Source: an uncultured Paracoccaceae bacterium (GTDB lineage Bacteria > Pseudomonadota > Alphaproteobacteria > Rhodobacterales > Rhodobacteraceae). Taken from it: 64,000 nt of DNA. The notes beneath the pieces are model-generated. The model was not told where the DNA came from and made no database searches. It saw nothing but the letters and a program-made list of their open reading frames with translations. How positions within the stretch are numbered: position 1 is the first letter of the stretch; every line of letters starts with the position of its first letter. The translations under genes were made by a program, and so were the position numbers. This document shows positions 26,638-37,376 of this stretch, one piece after another. The DNA lies in NCBI GenBank assembly GCA_937864535.1, contig CALMJS010000030.1:110035-174034 (forward strand), given 5' to 3'.

Positions 26638-27609
26638 TCACACGTTCGGGCGCAAAATGGCGTCAGACAGCACCAGATCATCCTCGACCGACCGGAAGGC
26701 GGTAATGCCCTGCGCCGCGAGATCGGCGTGATAGGCCTTGACCCCCTCTTCGCTGGTGATGCCTTCTTCGATCACCCTGCGCATCGCGCGGACCATCAGC
26801 ACCGAATCCTCGGAATAGTAGATTTTGCGGCCAAAGAGTGCGACGCGGGCGCCGTATTTTTCCGCCTGACGGATCAGTTCCAGACAGTCGCGGGTCGTCC
26901 CTGCTCCGCCGCCCAGAATGCCAAAGATCACGTTCTCCGGGTCGAAACCGGCGATTTCCTCGGTCGCCGCAGGCCCGTTATAGACCGCCTTGAGAAAGGT
27001 CGGGCGTTCATGGCGCGACACACCCGCCAGACAGCGCGCGATCATATCGTTGTTATAGGTCGCAAAGTCCGCGCATTCGACCGGGATTTGAGGGTTGAAC
27101 ACTTCGAGGAAATGCCGGACCCCCTCGGCAGAGGCCTGATCGCGGAACGCGGCATAGGCCTCTAGCGTGGCATGATCGCGGTCCAGATCATTGTAGAACG
27201 TCACCGAATAGAGACCCAGATCCGCCACCGGCTTGACCCGATCCAGTCGGGCCGAGCGGAAATTGCGCATCATATGTTTGGGGTACACACCGCCACGGGC
27301 ATGCCAGATATCCGTCGTGTCGTTCAGCCGCACCGCGGGCGTGACGTCGGTTCCGTGAAACACGCCCTCAGCGTTCAGAACCTCGGCGCTGGACAGGGAC
27401 ATCAGCATGATATCCACCAGACCCGACTGGGTGACACGGATCATGTCGTCACGATAGGCACGCAGCGGACGCATCTTGCCGTCGGCGCCCTTGCCCGGCG
27501 CGGCGCAGCCAAAGGCCATATCGCCGTCCTTGGCATCCGCGATGATGAAATCGGTCGAGGCGTAGTGCCCGCCGCGAATGTTCGACAGTTTGTGATCCAG
27601 AGATTTCAC
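26638..27609 (-). CDS. DeoC/FbaB-like TIM-barrel aldolase-type protein
   Basis: Protein of 323 aa read as a (beta/alpha)8 barrel. FLKAVYNGP supplies a candidate Schiff-base lysine and VIFGILGGGAGTTRDCLEL resembles the phosphate-binding loop of class I aldolases; the late VALFGRKIYYSED segment completes the barrel. I place it near the DeoC/FbaB/LacD superfamily but do not know its substrate. GTG start behind AGGAAT. Tight operon with the PfkB kinase suggests a sugar-phosphate degradation pair. Confidence 0.7.
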   Translation of the reverse strand: MKSLDHKLSNIRGGHYASTDFIIADAKDGDMAFGCAAPGKGADGKMRPLRAYRDDMIRVTQSGLVDIMLMSLSSAEVLNAEGVFHGTDVTPAVRLNDTTDIWHARGGVYPKHMMRNFRSARLDRVKPVADLGLYSVTFYNDLDRDHATLEAYAAFRDQASAEGVRHFLEVFNPQIPVECADFATYNNDMIARCLAGVSRHERPTFLKAVYNGPAATEEIAGFDPENVIFGILGGGAGTTRDCLELIRQAEKYGARVALFGRKIYYSEDSVLMVRAMRRVIEEGITSEEGVKAYHADLAAQGITAFRSVEDDLVLSDAILRPNV

Positions 27610-27678
27610 GGTAATTCCTATCGGGCTGTTTGCGTTAACATAGCCCGAATGGGAAAAGCCGCCTAGGGGGCGAATGGT

Positions 27679-28125
27679 CTATTCCTCCGGTTTCGCCAAC
27701 ATCTGACGCAGGTTCGTCAGGGCATTGATCATCATGCGATAGGTGGTTTCGTTGCCATCAAAGCATTCGGCTATACAATCCGGGATTTCCGCCGCACGGA
27801 CCGCCAGATCGCGCCCTTGGTCGGTCAGGAACACGTCGACACGGCGTTCATCCTCTTGGCTGCGGCGCCGGGTGATCAGCCCCATTCCCTCTATCCGCTT
27901 GAGCAGAGGTGACAGCGTATTGGTTTCCAACATCAACTCTTCGGCCAGAGAACCGACGCCCCGCCCGTCCTGACGATGCAGGGCGATCATCACCAAAAAC
28001 TGGGGATAGGTCAGGCCCAGCGGCTCTAACAGCGGTTGGTAGAACCGGTTGAACGCATGATGTGCCGCATAAACGTTAAAACACAGCAGACGGCGCGGAT
28101 CGGGATCGTTGGCGAATTTTTGCAT
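27679..28125 (-). CDS. ohrR: OhrR-type MarR regulator of organic peroxide response
   Basis: MarR-family repressor, 148 aa, with the peroxide-sensing cysteine C15 in RRLLCFNVYAAHHAF and the family's YPQFLVMIAL helix; wHTH about residues 50-105 (LMLETNTLSPLLKRIEGMGLITRRRS) with wing EDERRVDVFLT. Oxidation of C15 by organic hydroperoxides should release DNA. The start MQKFANDPDP is preferred; in-frame codons further upstream lie across the operator. Divergent from ohr with two near-identical operators between. Confidence 0.93.
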   Translation of the reverse strand: MQKFANDPDPRRLLCFNVYAAHHAFNRFYQPLLEPLGLTYPQFLVMIALHRQDGRGVGSLAEELMLETNTLSPLLKRIEGMGLITRRRSQEDERRVDVFLTDQGRDLAVRAAEIPDCIAECFDGNETTYRMMINALTNLRQMLAKPEE

Positions 28126-28144
28126 GGTAACCTCTCGGCTTACA

Positions 28145-28164
28145 TTAAATCGCACACGACTTAA
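28145..28164. promoter_or_regulatory. OhrR operator candidate, ohrR-proximal
   Basis: TTAAATCGCACACGACTTAA: arms TTAAATCG and CGACTTAA (one mismatch) around CACA, 19 bases before the ohrR start. It shares ATCGCACACGA with the second site, which supports binding by the same protein and autoregulation. Confidence 0.75.
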
Positions 28165-28203
28165 ACGCAAGCGATTGACTTTGATGGCCAGCCCGCCCAT
28201 TTA

Positions 28204-28217
28204 TATCGCACACGATA
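28204..28217. promoter_or_regulatory. OhrR operator candidate, ohr-proximal
   Basis: TATCG-CACA-CGATA, perfect 5-base arms, 19 bases before the ohr start. It shares the core TCGCACACGA with the site near ohrR. Confidence 0.75.
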
Positions 28218-28236
28218 GAATCGCATAGGATATAAA

Positions 28237-28665
28237 ATGTCAGTAACTGTACTTTACTCGACTACGGCCACAGCGACCGGCGGACGTGATGGGCGCACCG
28301 CGACCGCTGATGGTGCGGTCGATCATAAACTCGTCACGCCCAAAAAGTTGGGCGGCGCCGGCGGCGAGGGTGCCAACCCCGAACAACTGTTCGCTGCGGG
28401 GTATGCGGCGTGTTTCCTCAGTGCGCTGAAATACGTCGCAGTGCAGGCTAAGGTCAAACTCGACCCAACCACAACTGTCACTGCGCAGGTCGGCATTGGC
28501 CCGCGTGCAGATGGCACGGGCTTTGGCCTAACAGTTGCGCTGCACGTTGGCATGCCCGATCTGGACGACGACACCGCCCGGGATCTGATGGCCAGGGCCC
28601 ACGTCGTCTGCCCCTATTCCCACGCCACCAAGGGGAACATCGACGTGACAGTGACGCGGGCCTAG
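28237..28665 (+). CDS. ohr: Organic hydroperoxide resistance protein (Ohr peroxidase)
   Basis: Thiol peroxidase of the Ohr/OsmC family, 142 aa, reducing organic hydroperoxides in the cytoplasm. Both catalytic cysteines are present: C59 in GYAACFLSAL and C125 in VVCPYSHATKGN. GAGGEGANPEQLFAAGYA is the family signature. Ends in a strong terminator and is divergent from ohrR. Confidence 0.97.
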   Translation: MSVTVLYSTTATATGGRDGRTATADGAVDHKLVTPKKLGGAGGEGANPEQLFAAGYAACFLSALKYVAVQAKVKLDPTTTVTAQVGIGPRADGTGFGLTVALHVGMPDLDDDTARDLMARAHVVCPYSHATKGNIDVTVTRA

Positions 28666-28671
28666 AAACAG

Positions 28672-28698
28672 AAAGGGCCGGTTGAACCGGCCCTTTTT
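28672..28698. terminator. Bidirectional terminator between ohr and ribH
   Basis: A 10-bp stem AAAGGGCCGG / CCGGCCCTTT with loop TTGAA followed by TTCC lies 6 bases after the ohr stop and 2 bases before the convergent ribH stop. The A-rich left side (GAAA) gives a weaker U-run in the other direction. Confidence 0.92.
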
Positions 28699-28700
28699 CC

Positions 28701-29138
28701 TTAGATCGTGATCTGCGCGACCATCCGGACCGCCGATGCGGCCTCTGCGCCCTTTTTCACAAAATGGGCGTGGTAGAATCCGGTGTGTTCGGCGCTCGGC
28801 TGGAAATGATGCGGAGTCAGCGACACGCTGAAAACCGGCACGCCGGTATCCATCTGCGCACGCATCAGGCCGTCCACGACGGCAGAGGCGACGAAATCAT
28901 GGCGGTAGATCCCGCCGTCCACCACCAGCGCGGCACAGACAACCGCATCGAATTTGCCCGTCTCGCCCAGTTTCTTGGCGAGCAGCGGCATTTCGAACGC
29001 GCCGGGAACGTCATAGGTGGTCACGTCGCAGTCCACACTGTGGGCTGCCATATCCTTTTCAAAGCCGACAAGCGCCTGATCAACGATATCAGCGTGCCAG
29101 CGAGCCTTGATAAAGGCAACTTTCAGAGATTTGGTCAT
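28701..29138 (-). CDS. ribH: 6,7-dimethyl-8-ribityllumazine synthase, RibH2 type
   Basis: Riboflavin pathway enzyme joining the ribityl-pyrimidine with dihydroxybutanone phosphate. About 145 aa, of the RibH2 (type II) branch known from Brucella and rhizobia: VAFIKARWHADIVDQAL, YDVPGAFEMPLLAKKL, ALVVDGGIYRHDFVASAVVDG and VSLTPHHFQ. ATG at 29138 is chosen; one at 29150 has its AAGG too close. An open frame continues upstream, but that region folds as an FMN riboswitch, so it is leader RNA. Synthesis is thus controlled by FMN. No other rib gene is nearby. Confidence 0.93.
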   Translation of the reverse strand: MTKSLKVAFIKARWHADIVDQALVGFEKDMAAHSVDCDVTTYDVPGAFEMPLLAKKLGETGKFDAVVCAALVVDGGIYRHDFVASAVVDGLMRAQMDTGVPVFSVSLTPHHFQPSAEHTGFYHAHFVKKGAEAASAVRMVAQITI

Positions 29139-29214
29139 TTTAGGGTCCATCCTTGTTACCAAAGTGTCCCCAAGGCGATAGCGGTCAGGGCCGGGCGCAA
29201 ATCCGTCCTGTCCA

Positions 29215-29334
<120 letters not shown>

Positions 29335-29418
29335 TATTGCCCTCTTACCGTTCACAATTGATCAACGCAATGCGTCCAATGTCTTGGTTCAAAATCGAAC
29401 GCAGGATAAGACCGGACT

Positions 29419-30567
29419 ATGGTCCTGCATCCTCAGTCTCGATTATTGATCGCTGGCGTCCCCGCCAGCCCTGCGCCGTCAGGGACACCGGGCAACGGCT
29501 TGCGCTGTATCGCGCCGGACGACCCTGCGGGCGTGAGGTTGGCCCTATCACAGGGGGCGTCGCTTTGCGTGACCCGCGCCACGATTGTCGAGGATGAGGC
29601 CCCCGGCCATATCCACACGCTGACCTCGGGCTCTACAGGGTCACCCAAACGTATTCGTCGTACCTACGACAGTTGGACGCTGAGTGCGGCGGTCAATCGG
29701 GACCTCTGGCAGGTGACGACGGATGATCATTCGGTGATCCTCGGCGGGTTGGAACAGTCGCTGGCGCTTTATGCTCTGGTCGAGGGATTGGTTCTGGGTC
29801 TGACCGTCAACGTCATGTCCGGCGAACGGCCAGATCGCCAATGCGACGCCCTGCAACAGGCCACGATGGTCTATGCCACCCCGACCCAAATCCGTCAGGT
29901 GTTTCGCCGCACCCTACCCAAACTGCGGCTGGTCATCATCGGCGGCGGGGCCTTGGACGAGGCGACCAAGGCGCTGGTCAAGACAAATGCCCCTGCGGCC
30001 AGTGTCTGGCAATTCTACGGTGCTGCGGAAACATCCTTCATATCTCTGGCGGGTCCGGATGCGCCGGAGGGCTCTGTCGGTCGCCCTTACCCCGGCGTAG
30101 CGTTGCGGCCGCTGGAACAGCCCGGCCCCATTTGGGTCAAGTCGCCCTATCTATCTGTCAGCTATGCCGCCGGGGGATCACCGAGCACGCAGCGCGACGG
30201 CGACTGGATGACCGTTGGCGAGATTGGCCATATGCGTGACGGCTATCTATATATTCTAGGACGTTCCGACCGGATGTTTACTGTCGCGGATCAAAACCTA
30301 TTCCCCGAAACAATAGAGGCGGCCCTGACCGGGATCGCAGGCGTGGACCATGTCGCGGTCCTGCCCGGTCCCGATGCGCAACGCGGCAACATGCCCGTTG
30401 TCGTATACGCTGGCTCGATTGCGCCGGACGACCTGATGATGGCCGTGCGTCGCCTGTCTTTGCCGATCCCGCCTCGACGCGCGGTTCGGATCGACGACTG
30501 GCCGACGCTGCCCGGCGGCAAGCCCGATTTACAGACCCTGATGGCCATGATGAGGTCGCGCCTATGA
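29419..30567 (+). CDS. Short AMP-binding (acyl-CoA ligase-like) protein of the biotin locus
   Basis: Adenylate-forming enzyme of 382 aa, shorter than usual acyl-CoA ligases (500-600 aa) because the N-terminal ~100-150 residues are reduced. Core motifs remain: P-loop TSGSTGSPKRIRR (about residue 70), YGAAETSFIS (about 200), GDWMTVGEIG with DGYLYILGRSDRM (about 275-295), and a C-terminal LPGGKPDL lysine. ATGA overlap with the following thiolase-like gene. Facing bioMNY, the pair may activate and shorten or condense a biotin precursor or related acyl chain; that is inference. Confidence 0.82.
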   Translation: MVLHPQSRLLIAGVPASPAPSGTPGNGLRCIAPDDPAGVRLALSQGASLCVTRATIVEDEAPGHIHTLTSGSTGSPKRIRRTYDSWTLSAAVNRDLWQVTTDDHSVILGGLEQSLALYALVEGLVLGLTVNVMSGERPDRQCDALQQATMVYATPTQIRQVFRRTLPKLRLVIIGGGALDEATKALVKTNAPAASVWQFYGAAETSFISLAGPDAPEGSVGRPYPGVALRPLEQPGPIWVKSPYLSVSYAAGGSPSTQRDGDWMTVGEIGHMRDGYLYILGRSDRMFTVADQNLFPETIEAALTGIAGVDHVAVLPGPDAQRGNMPVVVYAGSIAPDDLMMAVRRLSLPIPPRRAVRIDDWPTLPGGKPDLQTLMAMMRSRL

Positions 30568-31634
30568 CCGTGTGCATGATTGCAGCCAAACGCACCATCG
30601 TCGCGCCAAAAGGCGGTGCCTTGATGCGGTTCAGCATTCATGCCCTCGCAGCGCCGGTCATTCGGGCAGTCCTGCGCGATGCAGGCCTTCGCCCTGACGA
30701 GGTGGACGAGGTTATCCTGTCCAATGCTCTGGGCGGTGGCGGCAACCCTGCGCGACTGGCCGCTCTGGCCGCTGGCCTGCCCGAACGCGTAGCGGGCCTG
30801 ACGATTGACCGGCAATGCAGCGGCGGGCTGGACGCAATTGGTCTGGGAATAGCGATGATCGCTGCCGGTCAGGCGCGAGTTGTCATTGCAGGAGGGGCCG
30901 AGAGTTACAGCAGGCGACCGATCCGCCTGCGCACGGATCCCGATGGCGGCGCGGCTGTCGCCTATGATCGCCCGCCCTTTAGCCCGTGGCCTGACCGTGA
31001 TCCCGAACTGGCCGATGCCGCCGACCAGCTGTGCATCCCGCGTGAAGTTCAGGACGCTTGGGCGATCAACAGTCATGCCAAGGCTTGGGCCCATAGAAAC
31101 GCGATTTCTGGTGAAATAGTCTCTGTTTCCGAAGAGGTGCATGACAGTTTTACGCGGCGTCTGGCCCCGAGGATCGTCGCAAGAGCGCCAGTCATTTCCG
31201 GCACAATCACGGCAGCCAATACTGCCGTCGCAGCCGATGGCGCGGGTTTTTGCCTGATGGTGGCAGCGGACCATCCAGCCGCCCGCCAGGGTGTTATCCT
31301 CGAACGGTTCAAATCGATTGGCGCTGATCCCGCGATGCCGGGGCTTGCGCCTGTGGCGGCCATCCGCGCCGTCGCGACGTCGCAGATTGATCAGGCCGAA
31401 ATCATGGAGGCCTATGCCGCCCAAGCGATTGCCTGTATCCAAGGAGCCGGATTAGACCCTAACATTGTCAATATGCGTGGTGGCGCACTCGCCCGCGGTC
31501 ACCCGATTGGCGCATCCGGGGCGATTTTGGCTGTGCGTCTGTTCCATGATTTGCGCGGGACCGCAAAAACCGGAATTGCCGCCATCGCAGCAGCAGGCGG
31601 CATCGGATCGGCCCTACTGGTCAGAGGGTTCTAG
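30564..31634 (+). CDS. Thiolase-family protein lacking the second catalytic cysteine
   Basis: Thiolase-fold protein, 356 aa (typical 390-400). The nucleophilic cysteine is present in TIDRQCSGGLDA and the histidine in ALARGHPIGASG. The C-terminal motif that normally reads C-x-G-G-G reads IAAAGGIGSA, putting Ala342 where the general acid/base cysteine should be. Normal Claisen condensation or thiolysis may be lost or altered. Coupled to the ligase-like gene by ATGA; the stop shares CTAG with the convergent nitroreductase stop. Confidence 0.83.
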   Translation: MTVCMIAAKRTIVAPKGGALMRFSIHALAAPVIRAVLRDAGLRPDEVDEVILSNALGGGGNPARLAALAAGLPERVAGLTIDRQCSGGLDAIGLGIAMIAAGQARVVIAGGAESYSRRPIRLRTDPDGGAAVAYDRPPFSPWPDRDPELADAADQLCIPREVQDAWAINSHAKAWAHRNAISGEIVSVSEEVHDSFTRRLAPRIVARAPVISGTITAANTAVAADGAGFCLMVAADHPAARQGVILERFKSIGADPAMPGLAPVAAIRAVATSQIDQAEIMEAYAAQAIACIQGAGLDPNIVNMRGGALARGHPIGASGAILAVRLFHDLRGTAKTGIAAIAAAGGIGSALLVRGF

Positions 31635-32299
31635 TCAAACCCCGCAAAACTCGCAAAGAGGTCTAGGTTGTCCCTCTCGGTCCGGAAATCGTTCACGGGT
31701 GCCACTGCAGGATACCCGAGTGCGATACCGCAAACGACCATATGATCGGCCGGCAACGCCAGATGATCGTGAACGACATCGGCATAATTGGCTAGGGCAC
31801 CGATACCGCAGGCCCCCAAACCGGCGTCATGGGTCGCCAATAACAGAGTCTGAATCGCCATCCCGAGGTCCATAAAGCAACCCGAGCCCATCGACCGGCG
31901 AATGGTCACGATAATCCCGACCGGGGCGTCAAAGAACCGGTAATTGCGGTCAAACTGCGCACGCCGACCGACCAGATCACGTCGTTCAATCCCGAGCGCC
32001 GCATAGAGCGCGAATCCAGCCGCCCGTTGCCGCGCCTTTAGGTCGGCAGCCATCGGATCAGGAAAATAGGAGTATTCGGACACCTGCGGCCGATCAGAGC
32101 CGATTGCCCTTGTTAGACACTGTTTAAGCCCCTCGAACGGGGCGCCGGTCAACACGTGGAAATAGCCCGGCTGCAGGTTTGCGCCCGAGGGCGCGCAACG
32201 CGCCAGTTGCAACAGCCGCTGAACCGTTTCGCGGTCCAACGGCTGATCGGTAAAGGCGCGGATGGATCGCCGATCCTCTATGGCCCGCGCCGTCTCCAT
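31631..32299 (-). CDS. Nitroreductase-family flavoprotein
   Basis: FMN-dependent oxidoreductase fold, 222 aa: N-terminal RRSIRAFTDQPLDRE, FMN-binding CAPSGANLQPGYF, and C-terminal GLGACGIGALANY and GIALGYP. Substrate unknown. It begins with TGATG overlap at the end of bioY and so belongs to the bioM-bioN-bioY operon; a redox step in biotin salvage (for example of an oxidised form) is conceivable but not shown. Confidence 0.85.
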   Translation of the reverse strand: METARAIEDRRSIRAFTDQPLDRETVQRLLQLARCAPSGANLQPGYFHVLTGAPFEGLKQCLTRAIGSDRPQVSEYSYFPDPMAADLKARQRAAGFALYAALGIERRDLVGRRAQFDRNYRFFDAPVGIIVTIRRSMGSGCFMDLGMAIQTLLLATHDAGLGACGIGALANYADVVHDHLALPADHMVVCGIALGYPAVAPVNDFRTERDNLDLFASFAGFD

Positions 32300-32850
32300 C
32301 AGGCGCGCGACAGCAGGCTCTGCGGACGCGCCTTGGCCAAGGCGCCAACGATAATAGCCGTCAGCACCACCTTAACCACGTCCCCCGGAATATAGGTGGC
32401 CATGATGGTAATCGAGGCGACCAGCGATTTGTCCGTCATCAGATAGAACCCGGCGATGCCCATCACATAGAGCACAACGATACCGCCGATAAACGAAGCA
32501 ATCCCCGAGGCGAGAACCGGGTTCATGCCGGACCGCGACATCACCGCGCCGGTCACAAAAGCCGCGACCGGGAAGCCGAGTACAAAACCAACCGTAGGAG
32601 AGGCAAAGACACCCAATCCGCCACGGCCACCGGCCAAGAGCGGCAGCCCCAGCGCGACGAGGAAAACAAACAGCACCAGAGCAAGGCCGCCCTTGCGTCC
32701 GCCCAAAACCGCGCCGGCCAGCATCACGCCCAGGCTCTGCGCAGTGATCGGAACCCCCCACGGCATCGGGATTGCTGGAATCAGCCCCAGAACTGCGACG
32801 AGCGCAGCAAAGAGTGCGACCATGACGAGGGTATTTTCTTTGGTTTGCAT
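32299..32850 (-). CDS. bioY: Biotin ECF transporter substrate-binding S component
   Basis: Integral membrane protein of 183 aa with six hydrophobic helices that captures biotin. Family features: MPWGVPITAQSLGVMLAGAVLGGRKG and FASPTVGFVLGFPVAAFV. The start MQTKENTLV follows GGGGAG; the in-frame ATG 21 bases upstream has no such site. Acts with BioN and BioM encoded just upstream. Confidence 0.95.
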   Translation of the reverse strand: MQTKENTLVMVALFAALVAVLGLIPAIPMPWGVPITAQSLGVMLAGAVLGGRKGGLALVLFVFLVALGLPLLAGGRGGLGVFASPTVGFVLGFPVAAFVTGAVMSRSGMNPVLASGIASFIGGIVVLYVMGIAGFYLMTDKSLVASITIMATYIPGDVVKVVLTAIIVGALAKARPQSLLSRA

Positions 32851-32882
32851 GTAAATCTCCCCTGAAACCATGTGCCCTTTTA

Positions 32883-33500
32883 TCAGGGTTCATAGCCTCC
32901 ATCCAGCCCACCACGCGCCCGCAGGGCTAGTGCTATTTGGTCAGCATCTTCCAGCACCGAAATGATCAAGGGCATCACGATATAGAACGTAGGCCGCCGG
33001 ATCGAACGCGCGCGAAATGCATCCTGCATGGTGTTGGCACGACTGAGGAACACCGGAACAAACCGTAGCACCATCGCCATAGCCAGTGCCAAGGCCCGAG
33101 GAGACAGGCCAACAAACCGCAGCGGCGCGGCCAATCGCATGACCAGATCGATCATCGCCTCTAGCCGCGTTGTCAGCGTCACCAGATTGGCTATCGCCAC
33201 CGCTGCGGACAACCGCAGACAGACAATCACGCCCGACATCGGGTCACCTATCAGTGTCTGTATAACCAGAACCAGCACTAAAAATGAGCGGAGAGGCCGC
33301 AACATCCGGAGACCTTCGCGCGCAAATTTCAGACCCATAGACAGGTAAATAAGCGCGGTGATCGCCACGGCGATCGCCAAGTGCGGGACCGAAGACAGGG
33401 CAAAGACAATCCCCACCGCAATCGACATCGCCGCCAGTTTGATCGACGGTCTGATCGCATGTAGCGGCGTTTTGATGTCAGAGGTCAGCGCCAGCATCAT
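32883..33500 (-). CDS. bioN: Biotin ECF transporter T component (CbiQ/BioN family)
   Basis: Transmembrane coupling protein, 205 aa, with several hydrophobic helices and the C-terminal Ala-Arg-Gly coupling motifs seen as FRARSI and ALRARGG that contact the ATPase. The start (MMLALTSDI) overlaps the end of bioM by about 20 bases; the longer open frame would overlap much more. Converts ATP hydrolysis by BioM into biotin release by BioY. Confidence 0.93.
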   Translation of the reverse strand: MMLALTSDIKTPLHAIRPSIKLAAMSIAVGIVFALSSVPHLAIAVAITALIYLSMGLKFAREGLRMLRPLRSFLVLVLVIQTLIGDPMSGVIVCLRLSAAVAIANLVTLTTRLEAMIDLVMRLAAPLRFVGLSPRALALAMAMVLRFVPVFLSRANTMQDAFRARSIRRPTFYIVMPLIISVLEDADQIALALRARGGLDGGYEP

Positions 33501-34188
33501 CGCGTTCCATCGCGGACAGAAAAACCGGCAGGACCTCTTGGGGCCGGCCATCGCGGAGGATCACTCCGCCATCGATCCAGATCACCCGCTCAAAACCCTC
33601 CAGTTTGGTCGGGTAATGGGTAATATGCACGAGCGTCTGATCGAGGCGGCTCAGGTATCCTTCAAGTGTCCGAATCGTTGGAATATCGAGGCCGGCAAAG
33701 GGTTCGTCCAGAATGATCACCTTGGGCTGCATGGCCAGAACCGCCATCAGGCACACCAGATGACGCTGCCCCTGCGACAGGGCTGATACGGGTCGATCCA
33801 GCCAAGCCTCGCGCCCGAAACTGGCCAGCATCGCGCGGGTCTGGGTCTGCGCCTCTGATTTGCTCTGACCCAGCTGGCGCAGACCAAAACCGATCTCTTC
33901 GCCTACAGTCGGAAAGATGATCTGGTGATCGGGGTTCTGGAACAGTATTCCCACGGTCGAGATCGCGGTTTTACGATCCTGCAGCACCTGACACCCGGCA
34001 ATCCGCACCTCGCCGCGATTGGGCGCGACCAAACCCGCCATCACCCGCGCGAGGGTCGATTTACCGCTGCCGTTTCGCCCAACAACACCAATCCGCCTCT
34101 CGGACCCGATCAGTGTGATCCCGTTCAGGACATCCCGTTCGCCATAGCGAAAATGAACGTCGGTCACATCGATCAACGGAACGGTCAT
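33478..34188 (-). CDS. bioM: Biotin ECF transporter ATPase (A component)
   Basis: ABC ATPase of 236 aa: Walker A GRNGSGKST, Q-loop FQNPDHQI, signature LSQGQ (variant of LSGGQ), Walker B VIILDEPFAGLD and H-loop VHITHY. First gene of bioM-bioN-bioY-nitroreductase, separated from gyrB by a terminator. No BioR-like box was seen upstream. Confidence 0.95.
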   Translation of the reverse strand: MTVPLIDVTDVHFRYGERDVLNGITLIGSERRIGVVGRNGSGKSTLARVMAGLVAPNRGEVRIAGCQVLQDRKTAISTVGILFQNPDHQIIFPTVGEEIGFGLRQLGQSKSEAQTQTRAMLASFGREAWLDRPVSALSQGQRHLVCLMAVLAMQPKVIILDEPFAGLDIPTIRTLEGYLSRLDQTLVHITHYPTKLEGFERVIWIDGGVILRDGRPQEVLPVFLSAMERDDAGADL

Positions 34189-34209
34189 AGGCAGGCCTTT
34201 TGCATGGAG

Positions 34210-34231
34210 AAAAGGCGGGGTTTCCCCCGCC
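34210..34231 (-). terminator. Rho-independent terminator after gyrB
   Basis: On the minus strand GGCGGGG-GAAA-CCCCGCC is followed by TTTTCTCC, 5 bases after the gyrB stop. The GAAA tetraloop and 7-bp G/C stem make it strong; it separates gyrB from bioM. Confidence 0.88.
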
Positions 34232-34236
34232 CGTTC

Positions 34237-36693
<2,457 letters not shown>

Positions 36694-36755
36694 TCAGATG
36701 CCGAAATATAGGAAATCCGGCACGGATTGTCACGCCTTTGGGGGATATTTTGTTT

Positions 36756-37376
36756 TCACAGGAATGGGATAGCGATGCCAACCGCGATGAGCAAACCGCC
36801 CGCCGTCAGGTTCATCCTCCGCATCGCCCCGGGCGAGGTCAGGACGCTACGCACCCGACCGATGAACACCGCCATGATCAGGTTCCCGACAAACGGCATC
36901 ACTCCGGACAGCGAGGCAATCGCCACGATATCCCAGCGCGTCAATGCCGCCAGATCAAAGAACCCTGGCAACATCCCCATGTAGAACAAAATTGCCTTGG
37001 GATTGCCGATAATCACCGCGAGCCCCGCCAGAAATCCAGCCGCGACTCCGGGCCGTGTCAGACGGCTATCGGTCGAGATCGTTTTTCCGGCGCTGCGCAG
37101 CACTGCCCAGCCCATGAACAGAAACGTGGCACAGGCGACAAACCGCAAGACGGTCAAAAACCCGTCGTACTGCTGGACGATCCACGACACCCCCAGAATG
37201 GCCATCACCGACCACATCACATCGCCGACCACCACGCCCAGCGCCAAGGGCCATGCCGACCGGAATCCTCCGGCGATCGTGCGCGCCAGCATCGCCACCC
37301 AGACCGGGCCGGGCGTCATGAACAACACGAACAACGCCCCAGCATAGAGCAGCAGCTGATTCAGGGTCAGTGTCAT
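36756..37376 (-). CDS. LysE/RhtB-family amino-acid exporter
   Basis: Inner-membrane exporter of 206 aa with about six TM helices; family start MTLTLNQLLLYAGALFVLFM with the TPGP motif, and FLMGWAVLRS and GNPKAILFYMG further on. Substrate (an amino acid or derivative) unknown. Its ATG overlaps the VOC gene's stop as ATGA, so it is translated with that gene. Confidence 0.92.
   Translation of the reverse strand: MTLTLNQLLLYAGALFVLFMTPGPVWVAMLARTIAGGFRSAWPLALGVVVGDVMWSVMAILGVSWIVQQYDGFLTVLRFVACATFLFMGWAVLRSAGKTISTDSRLTRPGVAAGFLAGLAVIIGNPKAILFYMGMLPGFFDLAALTRWDIVAIASLSGVMPFVGNLIMAVFIGRVRSVLTSPGAMRRMNLTAGGLLIAVGIAIPFL

Noticed and set aside
34189..34236. BioR box (TTATMKATAA) upstream of bioM
   Set aside because: No such sequence was seen in the gap before bioM, before bioY, or upstream of the ligase-like gene.
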